Assembly (NCBI GenBank): GCA_047629355.1
Contig: JBLHWU010000056.1
Span: 1-30,554 of the forward strand
Length of the DNA stretch: 30,554 bases
Origin: CAYUNA01 sp047629355
GTDB taxonomy: Bacteria > Bacteroidota > Bacteroidia > Chitinophagales > Saprospiraceae
Direction: 5' to 3'
The translations under genes were made by a program, and so were the position numbers. The number at the start of each line of letters is the position of its first letter. Within the stretch, counting starts at the first letter, position 1. The notes under the pieces are model-generated. The model searched no databases, had not been told where the DNA came from, and saw nothing but the letters and a program-made list of their open reading frames with translations. This document shows positions 14,123 to 22,078 of this stretch, piece by piece.

Positions 14123-15805
14123 ATGAGTAATTTTTATCATCCAAATGAAGTTTTTAATCCGCGAGCAGCCGAAAAAGAAAATCTGCTTCGGCTCAATGCC
14201 GTTATCCAAAATGCGTTGGATGGCATCATTACGTTCAATGAAGAAGGCACTATAGAAAGCATGAACCCTGCAGCGGCAAATCTCTTTGGTTGTCAACCTC
14301 AGGAAGTAATCGACAATAGTGTAGGCATGCTACTTGCTGCAACTTATGGAAGTGATTATGAGCAAATTCAAAAATATCTAAAAAAAGATTTAGCTGAACT
14401 GATTGGGACAGGAAGAGAAATGAAAGGGCGGCGAAAAAGTGGTGAATATTTCACTTTTCGATTCAGTGTGAGCGTTGTTGAAATTAACGGACGAAAATTA
14501 TTTACGGGAATTCTGCACGATTTGACAGAGCAAAAATTGGCAGAACAGAAAATGTGGCAAGAAAAGGAACGCGCTAAAAAATATCTGGACGTTGCCAATA
14601 CTATGATGGTTGCTTTGGATAAAAATGGTAGAGTAGAGCTCTTTAACAAAAAAGGAGAGGAGATTTTAGGCTATGATGAAGCGGAGATTTTGGGACAAAT
14701 TTGGTTTGATTTATTTGTACCTATTAAATCGAAAGAGTCCGTCAAAGAATCTTTTGAAACCTTGATGAGTGGCGAACGGGAGTTTGTCGAATATTTTGAA
14801 AGCACGCTTGTTACCAAAAATGGAAAAGAAATCATTATTGCTTGGCACAACTCCATGGTTTATGATGAAACCGGCAATATAGCGGGGACAATGAGTTCAG
14901 GAAATGACGTGACCAAACAAAGGGAAAACGAGCAAAAAATTACTAAATTAAACGGTTTATTAGAATTAAAAGTCGAAAAAACGGAAGGAGCTCTAGAAAA
15001 GACAGCGGGTGCTTTGGAAGATGCAGTCAACAAATTAATTCAGGAAGTGAAAGATAGGAAAGCTACTAAATTAGAACTTTTACTAAAAGGTGAGGACCTC
15101 AAATTAGCCCTGCAACAAGAGAAAGAGGTGGGTGAAATGAAGTCCCGATTCGTGTCGATGGCTTCCCATGAATTTCGGACGCCACTCAGTACGATTTTGT
15201 CTTCGGCTGCTTTACTTTCGCGCTATACCAAGGAAGACCAACAACCTCGTCGTGATAAACACATCAACAAAATCCGATTATCTGTACAGAATTTGAACAG
15301 TATTTTAAATGACTTTTTGACGCTTAGTAAGTTGGAAGAAGGCAAAGTCAATGTTCAAAACAAAAAATTTGCGTTCAACGAATTTTGTCAAGAATTGATT
15401 GCGGAAATGCGCGCGTTATTGCAGGAAGGACAGCGGATAAAATTTGATGGCTTGGTAAATGACCAGTTTTTAACAACAGATAGTCGACTACTAAAAAATA
15501 GCTTAATTAACTTATTGTCGAATGCACTTAAATATTCCAAACCGAACAAAACGATTATTTTAAATGGAAAAATTGATGCCCAGCTTTTAATCATAAAAGT
15601 AATTGATCAAGGCATCGGTATTCCTAAAAAAGACCAACCCCGTTTATTTACCCGTTTTTTTCGCGCCAAAAATGTTGAAAATATTAAAGGGCATGGACTT
15701 GGTTTGACGATTGTACAGCGGTATTTGGATTTGATGAAAGGGCGTATTGAATTTGAAAGTGAGGAAGGTGTTGGAACGACTTTTACACTCAAAATTCCGC
15801 TTTAA
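14123..15805 (+). CDS. PAS-PAS hybrid-less sensor histidine kinase
   Basis: This 560-residue cytoplasmic two-component sensor has no membrane segment. Domain order: PAS 1 (about 20-140, NALDGIITFNEEGTIESMNPAAANLFG), PAS 2 (about 150-265, MVALDKNGRVELFNKKGEEILGY, with the PAC-like end GTMSSGNDVTKQRE), a coiled coil (about 268-345, with a TEGALEKTAGALED near-repeat), HisKA with the phospho-acceptor His349 in SMASHEFRTPLS, and HATPase_c (N box NLLSNALKYS, G1 DQGIGIPKKDQ, F box FTRFFRA, G2 GHGLGLTIV). All kinase motifs are present. No receiver domain and no response regulator gene lie nearby, so it is an orphan kinase. A MITE copy abuts its start and another overlaps its stop. The signal sensed is unknown. 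Confidence 0.93.
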   Translation: MSNFYHPNEVFNPRAAEKENLLRLNAVIQNALDGIITFNEEGTIESMNPAAANLFGCQPQEVIDNSVGMLLAATYGSDYEQIQKYLKKDLAELIGTGREMKGRRKSGEYFTFRFSVSVVEINGRKLFTGILHDLTEQKLAEQKMWQEKERAKKYLDVANTMMVALDKNGRVELFNKKGEEILGYDEAEILGQIWFDLFVPIKSKESVKESFETLMSGEREFVEYFESTLVTKNGKEIIIAWHNSMVYDETGNIAGTMSSGNDVTKQRENEQKITKLNGLLELKVEKTEGALEKTAGALEDAVNKLIQEVKDRKATKLELLLKGEDLKLALQQEKEVGEMKSRFVSMASHEFRTPLSTILSSAALLSRYTKEDQQPRRDKHINKIRLSVQNLNSILNDFLTLSKLEEGKVNVQNKKFAFNEFCQELIAEMRALLQEGQRIKFDGLVNDQFLTTDSRLLKNSLINLLSNALKYSKPNKTIILNGKIDAQLLIIKVIDQGIGIPKKDQPRLFTRFFRAKNVENIKGHGLGLTIVQRYLDLMKGRIEFESEEGVGTTFTLKIPL

Positions 15806-15868
15806 AATTGCTCATTATATCAATATAAATCACACTTTCTAAGCAAAAACGAAGAACAAATCCATTCC
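15796..15868. repeat. Long-hairpin MITE-like element, central fragment B2
   Basis: About 70 bp match the centre of copy B (11715-11785): TTAAAATTGCTCATTATATC, then AATATAAAT, a CTTT word and AGCAAAAACGAAGAACAAA. Both outer arms are missing. The fragment overlaps the last codons and stop of the histidine kinase and runs into the broken beta-barrel gene, so it marks a rearrangement point. Confidence 0.6.
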
Positions 15869-16366
15869 TGTTTCCTTGCAAGTTGATTTTGATATTCCTA
15901 CCAACGATGGTGTTCAATTAGCCAATGACAAAGAACCAGACGCACTGGGTTTTGTCAATCAAATCAATATTCCAACCTCCGATGGAGAGTTTAATGTTTG
16001 GACAACCTTAGCAATCTCTCAATCTTTTAACCAAGGTAAAACCTTTGCGAGCCTTTACGGAAGGGTGAATTTTAGAACGGAGTCATTTAGCAATCAATGG
16101 CAGAGTGGCGCAGAAATAAGGCATCTATTTTTTGATAAATTATACTTGATTGGGAAGTTAAGAATTCAAGAACAATTGTCTGATAAAGACAATTCCTCTG
16201 CCTCTTTTTTGTATGGATAAGGCACAACCTTTACCTCTTTGGGTCTTACAGCGATGTATAAATTGAATGAAAAATGGAACTTAATCGCTGGATATTCTGA
16301 ATTTTCGGGCGTGCTTGTTGACCGTCGAAATGTCTATGATGGAGCGACGTTTTCGTTGGGTGTTTA
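15861..16366 (+). pseudogene. C-terminal remnant of an outer-membrane beta-barrel-like protein
   Basis: The frame reads SIPVSLQVDFDIPTNDG and continues through alternating polar/hydrophobic strands (SLYGRVNFRTE, KLYLIGKLRIQEQ) to an in-frame TAA at 16218-16220. It then carries on in the same frame as TSLGLTAMYKLNEKWNLIAG and YDGATFSLGV to a TAG at 16364. The late part has the strand pattern and short turns of a barrel end, similar to outer-membrane transporter-like proteins of Bacteroidota. The 5' end has no ATG or signal peptide and begins at repeat fragment B2, whose TAA (15840-15842) closes the frame. It is therefore truncated and also interrupted. Original function unknown. Confidence 0.7.
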
Positions 16367-16401
16367 GATTGCATATTGAATTATTTTGTATTTTTTTGAA
16401 T

Positions 16402-16455
16402 AAAAAATGGTGTAGGAAAATAACATCGAAGATTTAAGGTTTCTACACCATTTTC
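16402..16455. terminator. Bidirectional terminator
   Basis: AAAATGGTGTAG (16404-16415) pairs with CTACACCATTTT (16443-16454); A and T runs flank the stem on both sides. It lies between the convergent barrel remnant and the DUF2071 gene and can serve both. Confidence 0.8.
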
Positions 16456-16463
16456 TATTTCTC

Positions 16464-17177
16464 TTATAATTTCCTGCCATCTCTCACAATCACCTCCGAC
16501 CCTTCCGCCATAAAAATCGAATCCGGCTTCCCCCGCACAATTTCATCAAAATATTCGCCATAAAAATTAGTCGGCAAATAATTAATTTTGTATTTTTTTA
16601 CAGGAAAAATTCGCCAAGAAGGATGCTCTACTTGATATTCCATCGTCTTAGTCGCACCATTAGCCGCATAGCCCCAATAGTGTTCGGTGATAAACTGCTC
16701 TTCGCTACCTTCCACCAACGCTACAGGTTCTTTCGCCGTCGTCACTTGTAAGTCATTCCAACCTTCTTTCGTCTTCCAAGAGTATTCAATTAATCGTTCA
16801 TTTTCTTTCTCTTCCCAGCGATGCTTCATTGGAAAAGTACTGTAATTTTCACCGTAAATTGTATTTGCTACAAAAGAAATAGCTGGTTTTGGAACAATTT
16901 CGCTGATGAAGGTCGCACCGCGTTTCCATTCACCATTATCTTTATAACGCACATAAAAACGCAAATTAACTTCTTCAAAATTTCGATGAAAAGGAATCGG
17001 CAAACCCTTGATTTTTACATTCGTAAACATAAAACCGACGAGACTGACATAACATTTTCCTTTCCACAAATCTAATTCTGTTCCATGTGGAAGATGTGGC
17101 AGGAGATATTTTGGGTCAACTGCATAATTTGCCATGATGAGATTTTGCCATTCTGCAGTGAGAAATTTATTTTTCAT
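16464..17177 (-). CDS. DUF2071 (YqjF-like) family protein
   Basis: This 237-residue soluble protein is of the DUF2071 family (B. subtilis YqjF is the named relative). The typical segments are present in order: FLTAEWQNLIMANYAVDPKYL, LPHGTELDLWKGKCYVSLVGF, PIPFHRNFEEVNLRFYVRY, RGATFISEIVPK and, late, EEQFITEHYWGYA. The family adopts an acetoacetate-decarboxylase-like fold, but its catalytic lysine is not obvious here and no reaction is established. No signal peptide. It is a lone minus-strand gene between a shared terminator and a non-coding repeat region. Family assignment firm, function unknown. Confidence 0.88.
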   Translation of the reverse strand: MKNKFLTAEWQNLIMANYAVDPKYLLPHLPHGTELDLWKGKCYVSLVGFMFTNVKIKGLPIPFHRNFEEVNLRFYVRYKDNGEWKRGATFISEIVPKPAISFVANTIYGENYSTFPMKHRWEEKENERLIEYSWKTKEGWNDLQVTTAKEPVALVEGSEEQFITEHYWGYAANGATKTMEYQVEHPSWRIFPVKKYKINYLPTNFYGEYFDEIVRGKPDSIFMAEGSEVIVRDGRKL

Positions 17178-17357
17178 TGGAAATAATTGATAGTGAGGAT
17201 TGGAATGATAACAAAGAAGAAGGAATTCAGTTGCAACTATCTATTAGACTTAATTTAAAAAAAGAACCCCCCTCCACCGAAGCAGAGAGAGGCCATCCCA
17301 AAAACCAGATTTTGAGAAAACTTAAATCGGTTCTGGGAAATCGCACATTGTATCTTG

Positions 17358-17457
17358 AAGAGAGGTCAAAGGTCAGACCATTTCACTGTCAGAAGTCAGG
17401 TTTGAAACATGTTCTCTCTGACTTCTGACAGCAAAGCGGTCTGTCCTCTGTCCTCTT
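17358..17457. repeat. Heptad-repeat hairpin abutting the stop of the first giant surface protein
   Basis: Arms 17358-17399 and 17418-17457 pair along nearly their whole length. The inner core CTGTCAGAAGTCAG / CTGACTTCTGACAG is perfect and the outer parts are imperfect. Heptamers are visible on both sides: AGGTCAA AGGTCAG on the left, CTGTCCT CTGTCCT on the right. The T-run 17454-17463 runs directly into the stop codon complement at 17462-17464. On the minus strand it is the 3' end of the 1312-residue gene. The rest of the gap (17178-17357) shows no gene. Confidence 0.75.
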
Positions 17458-17461
17458 TTTT

Positions 17462-20400
17462 TTAATCTATCATCACCATTTTCCGAGTCTCCGTCGCACA
17501 CGCTGTTTCAAATTTATAAAACAGGATTTGTGAGCTACCAAGGTCGTCTTTGGTCAATTTGATTTCATTGTAACCAATCGGATAATCAGCAGCAATGACT
17601 TTTAAAACTCTGCCAGAAAAATCCGTGATGGTCAAACGAGACCAGCCAGCTTCGGACATTTCCCAAGCGATAGTCGTTTCATCTTTGAAAGGATTTGGTC
17701 GGTTTTGGTAGACCATGAATTTATTATGGATACCATTACTTTGTCCTTCCGTGAAATTCAAATTAACAGCAAGGGTCTGCGTGCCTGCATTCAGGTCTGC
17801 TTGATACGCCTCTGCTGGTGTATATTCAGAAGTAATTTTAATTAAATTGCTAAGTATTGTGTTAGAAGATGCTAAAAAAGTAAAGCTAAAAAGTGTCGTA
17901 CCATTGTTGTGTAGTGTGTTTTTTGAATTGTCCCAACTGCTGGTGATAATGCCTTCGTCAAGCATTGCCAGTCCAAAATTATCTGTGGTTAAATTGTCGA
18001 GTTCGCCTGGAGTGATATCTATCAATTCGAGAGCATTTTCGTCAAAGTCCAAGGTAAATTGGTAACCGAAAATATTCAGGAAGTCGTTGGTTTTAAAGTC
18101 TACACGATAGGTTTCCCCAGCTTTTAATCCTCTGTCTTGTATGTCAAAATTTAACTCGCCGTCAAAAGAACGGTCATCTGCGCCCAACAAGTAGTTTGGA
18201 TTCGCTGAAGCATTTACATCTCCAATTTTTATACCAATAAAATCAACGCCCATATTGTCTGCGTCCAGATTATTGATGTTAAAGTATTCTGGAAATGCTT
18301 GACCAAACGGATTGTTCGGATTTGGAAATTCATACGCTGCGTCTACAAATCGCCAAGAAGAATTATTTGGAAAATCAGTGTTGATTTGCAAAATTAGCTT
18401 TCGCGTCAATACCACATCCAAAGTCGAAACGCTTCCTGAATTGTTGACGTCTCCCGCAATGATTTTATAAGGAGAATCTAATGGTTGAACATTCAAAATA
18501 TGCCTCGTCATGTGCACTAGATCCAAGGTCGTTACTCCATTCGAAGGGTCTTCATTATTTTCTGGCGTGAACGTGTAATCGTTGTACATATCCAAGGCAG
18601 AAAATTGATAATTTCCAACATTTGAAGTTATAGGTTGTGTCGCTGGACCGTTGCCACTTACATTCACAATTACCTCATCTACACCGTCACCGTTTTCGTT
18701 GGCAATCATCCCACCGACGTTAGCAGTCAGAGTCTGTGGACAACTATTCATATTGTCTTGAATGATAACATAAGTCTCACAAAAATCACTGTTTCCTGAC
18801 GCATCCGTCACGGTAAGCGTTACAATGTTTGTGCCGAGGTTATCACAAGTGAAGAAACTTGGAGTCAATGTTAACGTCAAATCTTCGTTGTCTTCACAGT
18901 TGTCATAGCTTCCGCTGTCAAACAATTCTGCATTCAATTGAATCATTCCACCGTTGCCGTCTGGGTCAGGCATCAATTGCACTGCTAAGCCATTTAAGCA
19001 AACTGGCGTTGGTAATTTTGCATCTTGAACCGTAATTTCAAACTCACAAGGCGTTGAATTGCCACACAAATCTTCTATTGTATATTCCACTTTATGTGTT
19101 CCAAACGGAAAATCATTGCTCACGTCCGCAGACACACCATTGGAATTTACTGAACCGTTGCTATACAAATCAACTGTATAGAAAAAATTGAAACTATTGC
19201 TACAATCCGTTACTGTCACCATCGGCACAGACACATAATCTGACACACAATCTGGGTCGTAACTATCAATTGTAATGCTATTTGGACAAGTCACCACTGG
19301 TGCTTCTACATCCGTAATTTTCAAAATCTGTGTATACTCCCAATAGCCTAAACTATTCGCAACATTCGGGTTGTATTGGCACCAATCAATGATGATCCAT
19401 TTTCGTAAAATTTTACCACAAGCTGGCATATTAGTTGGCAAAATTTGATCTGTAAAAGTCACAGCAACCAAGTCACAAGTTGACTCATTTGTCAATGGAT
19501 AATCGTGTGGAGCTTCCAAATTATTTGGTTCTAAATTCGGGTCACATTCAAACGATTCAAAATCCGTTGGCCATTGAATATCTGCCAAAACAAACGGCGA
19601 ATTATTTTCAACAGTAACGGTCTGAACACAAGTTCCAGTTCGACCGCCTTGGTCCGTTGCTGTATAAGTCCGAACAATCATACCAACACCACAATTTGTC
19701 AATTGGTTATCTTCGTCAACTTCGTACGTTGCACCGCAGTTGTCAATAATAATTGGCTCTTGAATGCTTGGAATTACATCGCCACATTCAACTATTTTAT
19801 CTGCTGGACAAAGAATTTCAGGATCTATTGCATCCTGAATTTCTACTTCAATCATACAAATATTAGAATTTCCATAAATATCGAATACTTGTAAAGCAAT
19901 CATGACATTTTCTGAAATATCACAGCAAGTAAATTCTACAAATGGTCCAAAAAACGTTCCCGCAGGTACGCAATCCGTCGGCATTCTTCTAATTTCAAAA
20001 TAATCAATTGCACAGTTGTCAATACTACCGTCATCAAAAATTTCAGCTGCTACAATTGCCGTACTATCTGCTAAAGAAACCGTTGTAAATTCATCACAAA
20101 TAACAACTGGCGGTGTGTTGTCCACAACATCCAAAGTTACCTGACAAGAGGAAGAATTTTCACATTCATCTTTTGCAATATAAGTCAAGATGTAAGTACC
20201 TACTGCAACATTTGGAAGGATACCACCATTACCAAAAATTTGACCATAAGGTGTATTTATTCTTACGGAATAGGAGGAGCATTCGTCCACTACTGTCGCC
20301 CCTGGCAACTGAACGGTCGCCGCACAACTACTTGAAACACTTGTCGATACAATCGTCGCAGGACAAGTAATCGTCGGTGCCAATTCATCCGAAATTTTAA

Positions 20401-21400
20401 TCAATTGAATGCAAGACAATGGGTTAATGCCTGGCTGTGTCGGTAAACACCAATCGTAAACCGTCCATGTCCGCAAAATTTTCTGTCCACCTCCACAAAG
20501 GTCAAAAACCTCATCTTGGAAAGAAGACGCAATCGAACAAGAATTATCCGCACCTGGAATAATATCTATAACACCCGCTGGGCCTAAATCAATGCTCGGA
20601 TAGCCTGTAGCTGCTGGTGAAGTGTCTGGAAATCCATTCGCGTCACAAGCAAAATCAACCTCTCCTGGGCAGGTCGGCGTAAAATTTGCCAACGATATGC
20701 GCAAAACAGTAATCGTTTGTGTGCAAGAAGAAATATTACCATAAGCATCAACTGCTGTCCACATTCGAGTAATGATTTCAGTGTACGGCGTTGAACTATT
20801 GTTGCTTGGCATACAAGAGCCATCTTGTACATTATCAAAAAAGCTATACTGTACAAATCCAGAGCAATCTGAGAAAGTTGGCGAAGGTGCATTTCCTCCT
20901 TCCAAAGTCGGTGTTGTTCCAAATAAGCAGTAAATATCGTAATCGCCGCAGTTAGCAATATTTGGACCTAATTTGTCTTCAATGTCCATCGTTCCCCAGC
21001 AAGAATTTCCGCCTGGGACATCTTCTTGAACCGAGTAAATTAACGTTTGACCGATATAATTTTCATCAACATAAGGACTGTTAGGAATGATGTTTCCTTG
21101 TGAATCCTGAATGACAACAATCAATGGCGTACTACAACTCGTCGGGTCTTCCAACATCATATCTGGCGTTATCATTACCTCGCAATCTTCGTTGATGCCG
21201 GGTAGGGAAACGTTCACATCATCGTTGCAAACGAGCGCGCACTGGGCTTGGCTAATGGTGCTAAAACCCAGTAAAAACAAGGTTAAAGCAAACATTAATT
21301 TCCAAAATTGGGTACTTAATTTCCCCGTAGTTCTCATCTTTCTATTTTGTGAAAGACCGTGCGTATGTTGAGTAAAGTATGTAAACTCTTTCTTTTTCAT
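17462..21400 (-). CDS. Giant T9SS-secreted HYR/dockerin/cohesin-like surface protein 1
   Basis: This 1312-residue exported protein is predicted to be a surface adhesin or matrix component. An extended n-region and signal peptide (LMFALTLFLLGFSTISQAQ) occupy residues up to about 52. Residues about 55-890 are a chain of Cys-paired Ig-like/HYR-like modules, marked by repeated starts such as APTITCPATIV, PPVVICDEF, DPEILCPADKIVECG and APVVTCPNSITI. Then come a carboxypeptidase-regulatory-like module (about 895-945), a dockerin-like pair (about 947-1017: NGVTTLDLVHMTRHIL and GDVNNSGSVSTLDVVLTRKL), a cohesin-like domain (about 1082-1218: GYQFTLDFDENALELIDITPG) and a type A T9SS sorting domain (about 1227-1312: YQNRPNPFKDETTIAWEM). 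The ATG at 21400 was kept; an internal ATG at 21337 would also leave a signal peptide. It is a tandem paralogue of the next gene upstream. Confidence 0.88.
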   Translation of the reverse strand: MKKKEFTYFTQHTHGLSQNRKMRTTGKLSTQFWKLMFALTLFLLGFSTISQAQCALVCNDDVNVSLPGINEDCEVMITPDMMLEDPTSCSTPLIVVIQDSQGNIIPNSPYVDENYIGQTLIYSVQEDVPGGNSCWGTMDIEDKLGPNIANCGDYDIYCLFGTTPTLEGGNAPSPTFSDCSGFVQYSFFDNVQDGSCMPSNNSSTPYTEIITRMWTAVDAYGNISSCTQTITVLRISLANFTPTCPGEVDFACDANGFPDTSPAATGYPSIDLGPAGVIDIIPGADNSCSIASSFQDEVFDLCGGGQKILRTWTVYDWCLPTQPGINPLSCIQLIKISDELAPTITCPATIVSTSVSSSCAATVQLPGATVVDECSSYSVRINTPYGQIFGNGGILPNVAVGTYILTYIAKDECENSSSCQVTLDVVDNTPPVVICDEFTTVSLADSTAIVAAEIFDDGSIDNCAIDYFEIRRMPTDCVPAGTFFGPFVEFTCCDISENVMIALQVFDIYGNSNICMIEVEIQDAIDPEILCPADKIVECGDVIPSIQEPIIIDNCGATYEVDEDNQLTNCGVGMIVRTYTATDQGGRTGTCVQTVTVENNSPFVLADIQWPTDFESFECDPNLEPNNLEAPHDYPLTNESTCDLVAVTFTDQILPTNMPACGKILRKWIIIDWCQYNPNVANSLGYWEYTQILKITDVEAPVVTCPNSITIDSYDPDCVSDYVSVPMVTVTDCSNSFNFFYTVDLYSNGSVNSNGVSADVSNDFPFGTHKVEYTIEDLCGNSTPCEFEITVQDAKLPTPVCLNGLAVQLMPDPDGNGGMIQLNAELFDSGSYDNCEDNEDLTLTLTPSFFTCDNLGTNIVTLTVTDASGNSDFCETYVIIQDNMNSCPQTLTANVGGMIANENGDGVDEVIVNVSGNGPATQPITSNVGNYQFSALDMYNDYTFTPENNEDPSNGVTTLDLVHMTRHILNVQPLDSPYKIIAGDVNNSGSVSTLDVVLTRKLILQINTDFPNNSSWRFVDAAYEFPNPNNPFGQAFPEYFNINNLDADNMGVDFIGIKIGDVNASANPNYLLGADDRSFDGELNFDIQDRGLKAGETYRVDFKTNDFLNIFGYQFTLDFDENALELIDITPGELDNLTTDNFGLAMLDEGIITSSWDNSKNTLHNNGTTLFSFTFLASSNTILSNLIKITSEYTPAEAYQADLNAGTQTLAVNLNFTEGQSNGIHNKFMVYQNRPNPFKDETTIAWEMSEAGWSRLTITDFSGRVLKVIAADYPIGYNEIKLTKDDLGSSQILFYKFETACATETRKMVMID

Positions 21401-22050
21401 GGGAATAAAAGTTAAAATGACGCTTTGTGTTTTTTTTTGAAAAAATCGTCATTCTGAATTAAATAATTTGTTGCTGTGTGTGTAAGTTGGCAACAGTTAG
21501 TCAGACCTTTTTCTTATAAGCTTTTTATAAAAATCTGACCCCATGTGTTTGTGCTAAAGTGAATTGTAAAATATCTGGAAGCATCTTTTTCGCTTCTTAA
21601 AATCCTTGAAATATGTTCTTAATAATTTCGGGATTCGTTTAAATGAGCCAAAACCCGGTTTGTGTTTGTATAAAAATTTAAGATTCGTTGTGTAATTTCG
21701 GTAGCGGATACCTTCAGGGTATCTGTTACCTATTGTTGTGTATTTTATTTTTGTAAGTCTTATCTTAGGTAGCAGATACTTTAAAGGTATCCGCTACCAG
21801 AGAAAATTTGTTGTATAAAATGGATTATAATTTGCTAATTTTTTTTTAAAAAAAAGTATGAAAATATAAATTTTTAATGTTCTGGATTAATTCGTTGTGT
21901 AAAATTGTATTCTCAAAAAATGTACGCTTAATAATGTGTGTAAAGTTTTTTTCTCAAAAGTATGTGTGTAGTTTAAAGATTGTATGCTGACATTAATCGC
22001 TGGAGATTTGATGTTTAATTAAATCGGATTTCAGTAATCTGCGTCCGTTA
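21401..22050. other. Non-coding gap between the two giant paralogues
   Basis: No credible gene is present. Besides the two GGTAGCAGATACC hairpins it holds a hairpin at about 21502-21540 (GTCAGA ... TCTGAC around TTATAAGCTTTTTATAA) and the repeated phrase ATTCGTTGTGTAA (about 21683 and 21890). The sequence is AT-rich with many GTGTGTA words. A promoter for the 17462-21400 gene should lie here, but I found no confident -33/-7 pair. Confidence 0.5.
21700..21798. repeat. Two GGTAGCAGATACC-type hairpins, copies 2 and 3
   Basis: GGTAGCGGATACC (21700-21712) faces GGTATCTGTTACC (21718-21730) across five bases. GGTAGCAGATACT (21768-21780) faces GGTATCCGCTACC (21786-21798) across five bases. The arms vary at the same positions (G or A in CGGAT/CAGAT; T or C in the other arm), partly keeping pairing through G-U. 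The same word occurs at 2873-2955. Confidence 0.7.
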
Positions 22051-22078
22051 ACCGTCCACCTTCTACCGTCCACCGTTT
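22051..22078. repeat. Heptad-repeat array ACCGTCC abutting a stop codon
   Basis: Four heptamers in phase: ACCGTCC, ACCTTCT, ACCGTCC, ACCGTTT. The last one overlaps the first base of the stop-codon complement of the second giant gene (22078-22080). On the minus strand the array is the first thing after the coding sequence and is followed by GGACGCAG, a word also found at the end of the array at 26132-26166. Confidence 0.7.

Noticed and set aside
17177..17428. Plus-strand 83-codon frame between DUF2071 and the first giant gene
   Set aside because: It runs into the heptad hairpin and shows no recognisable domain.
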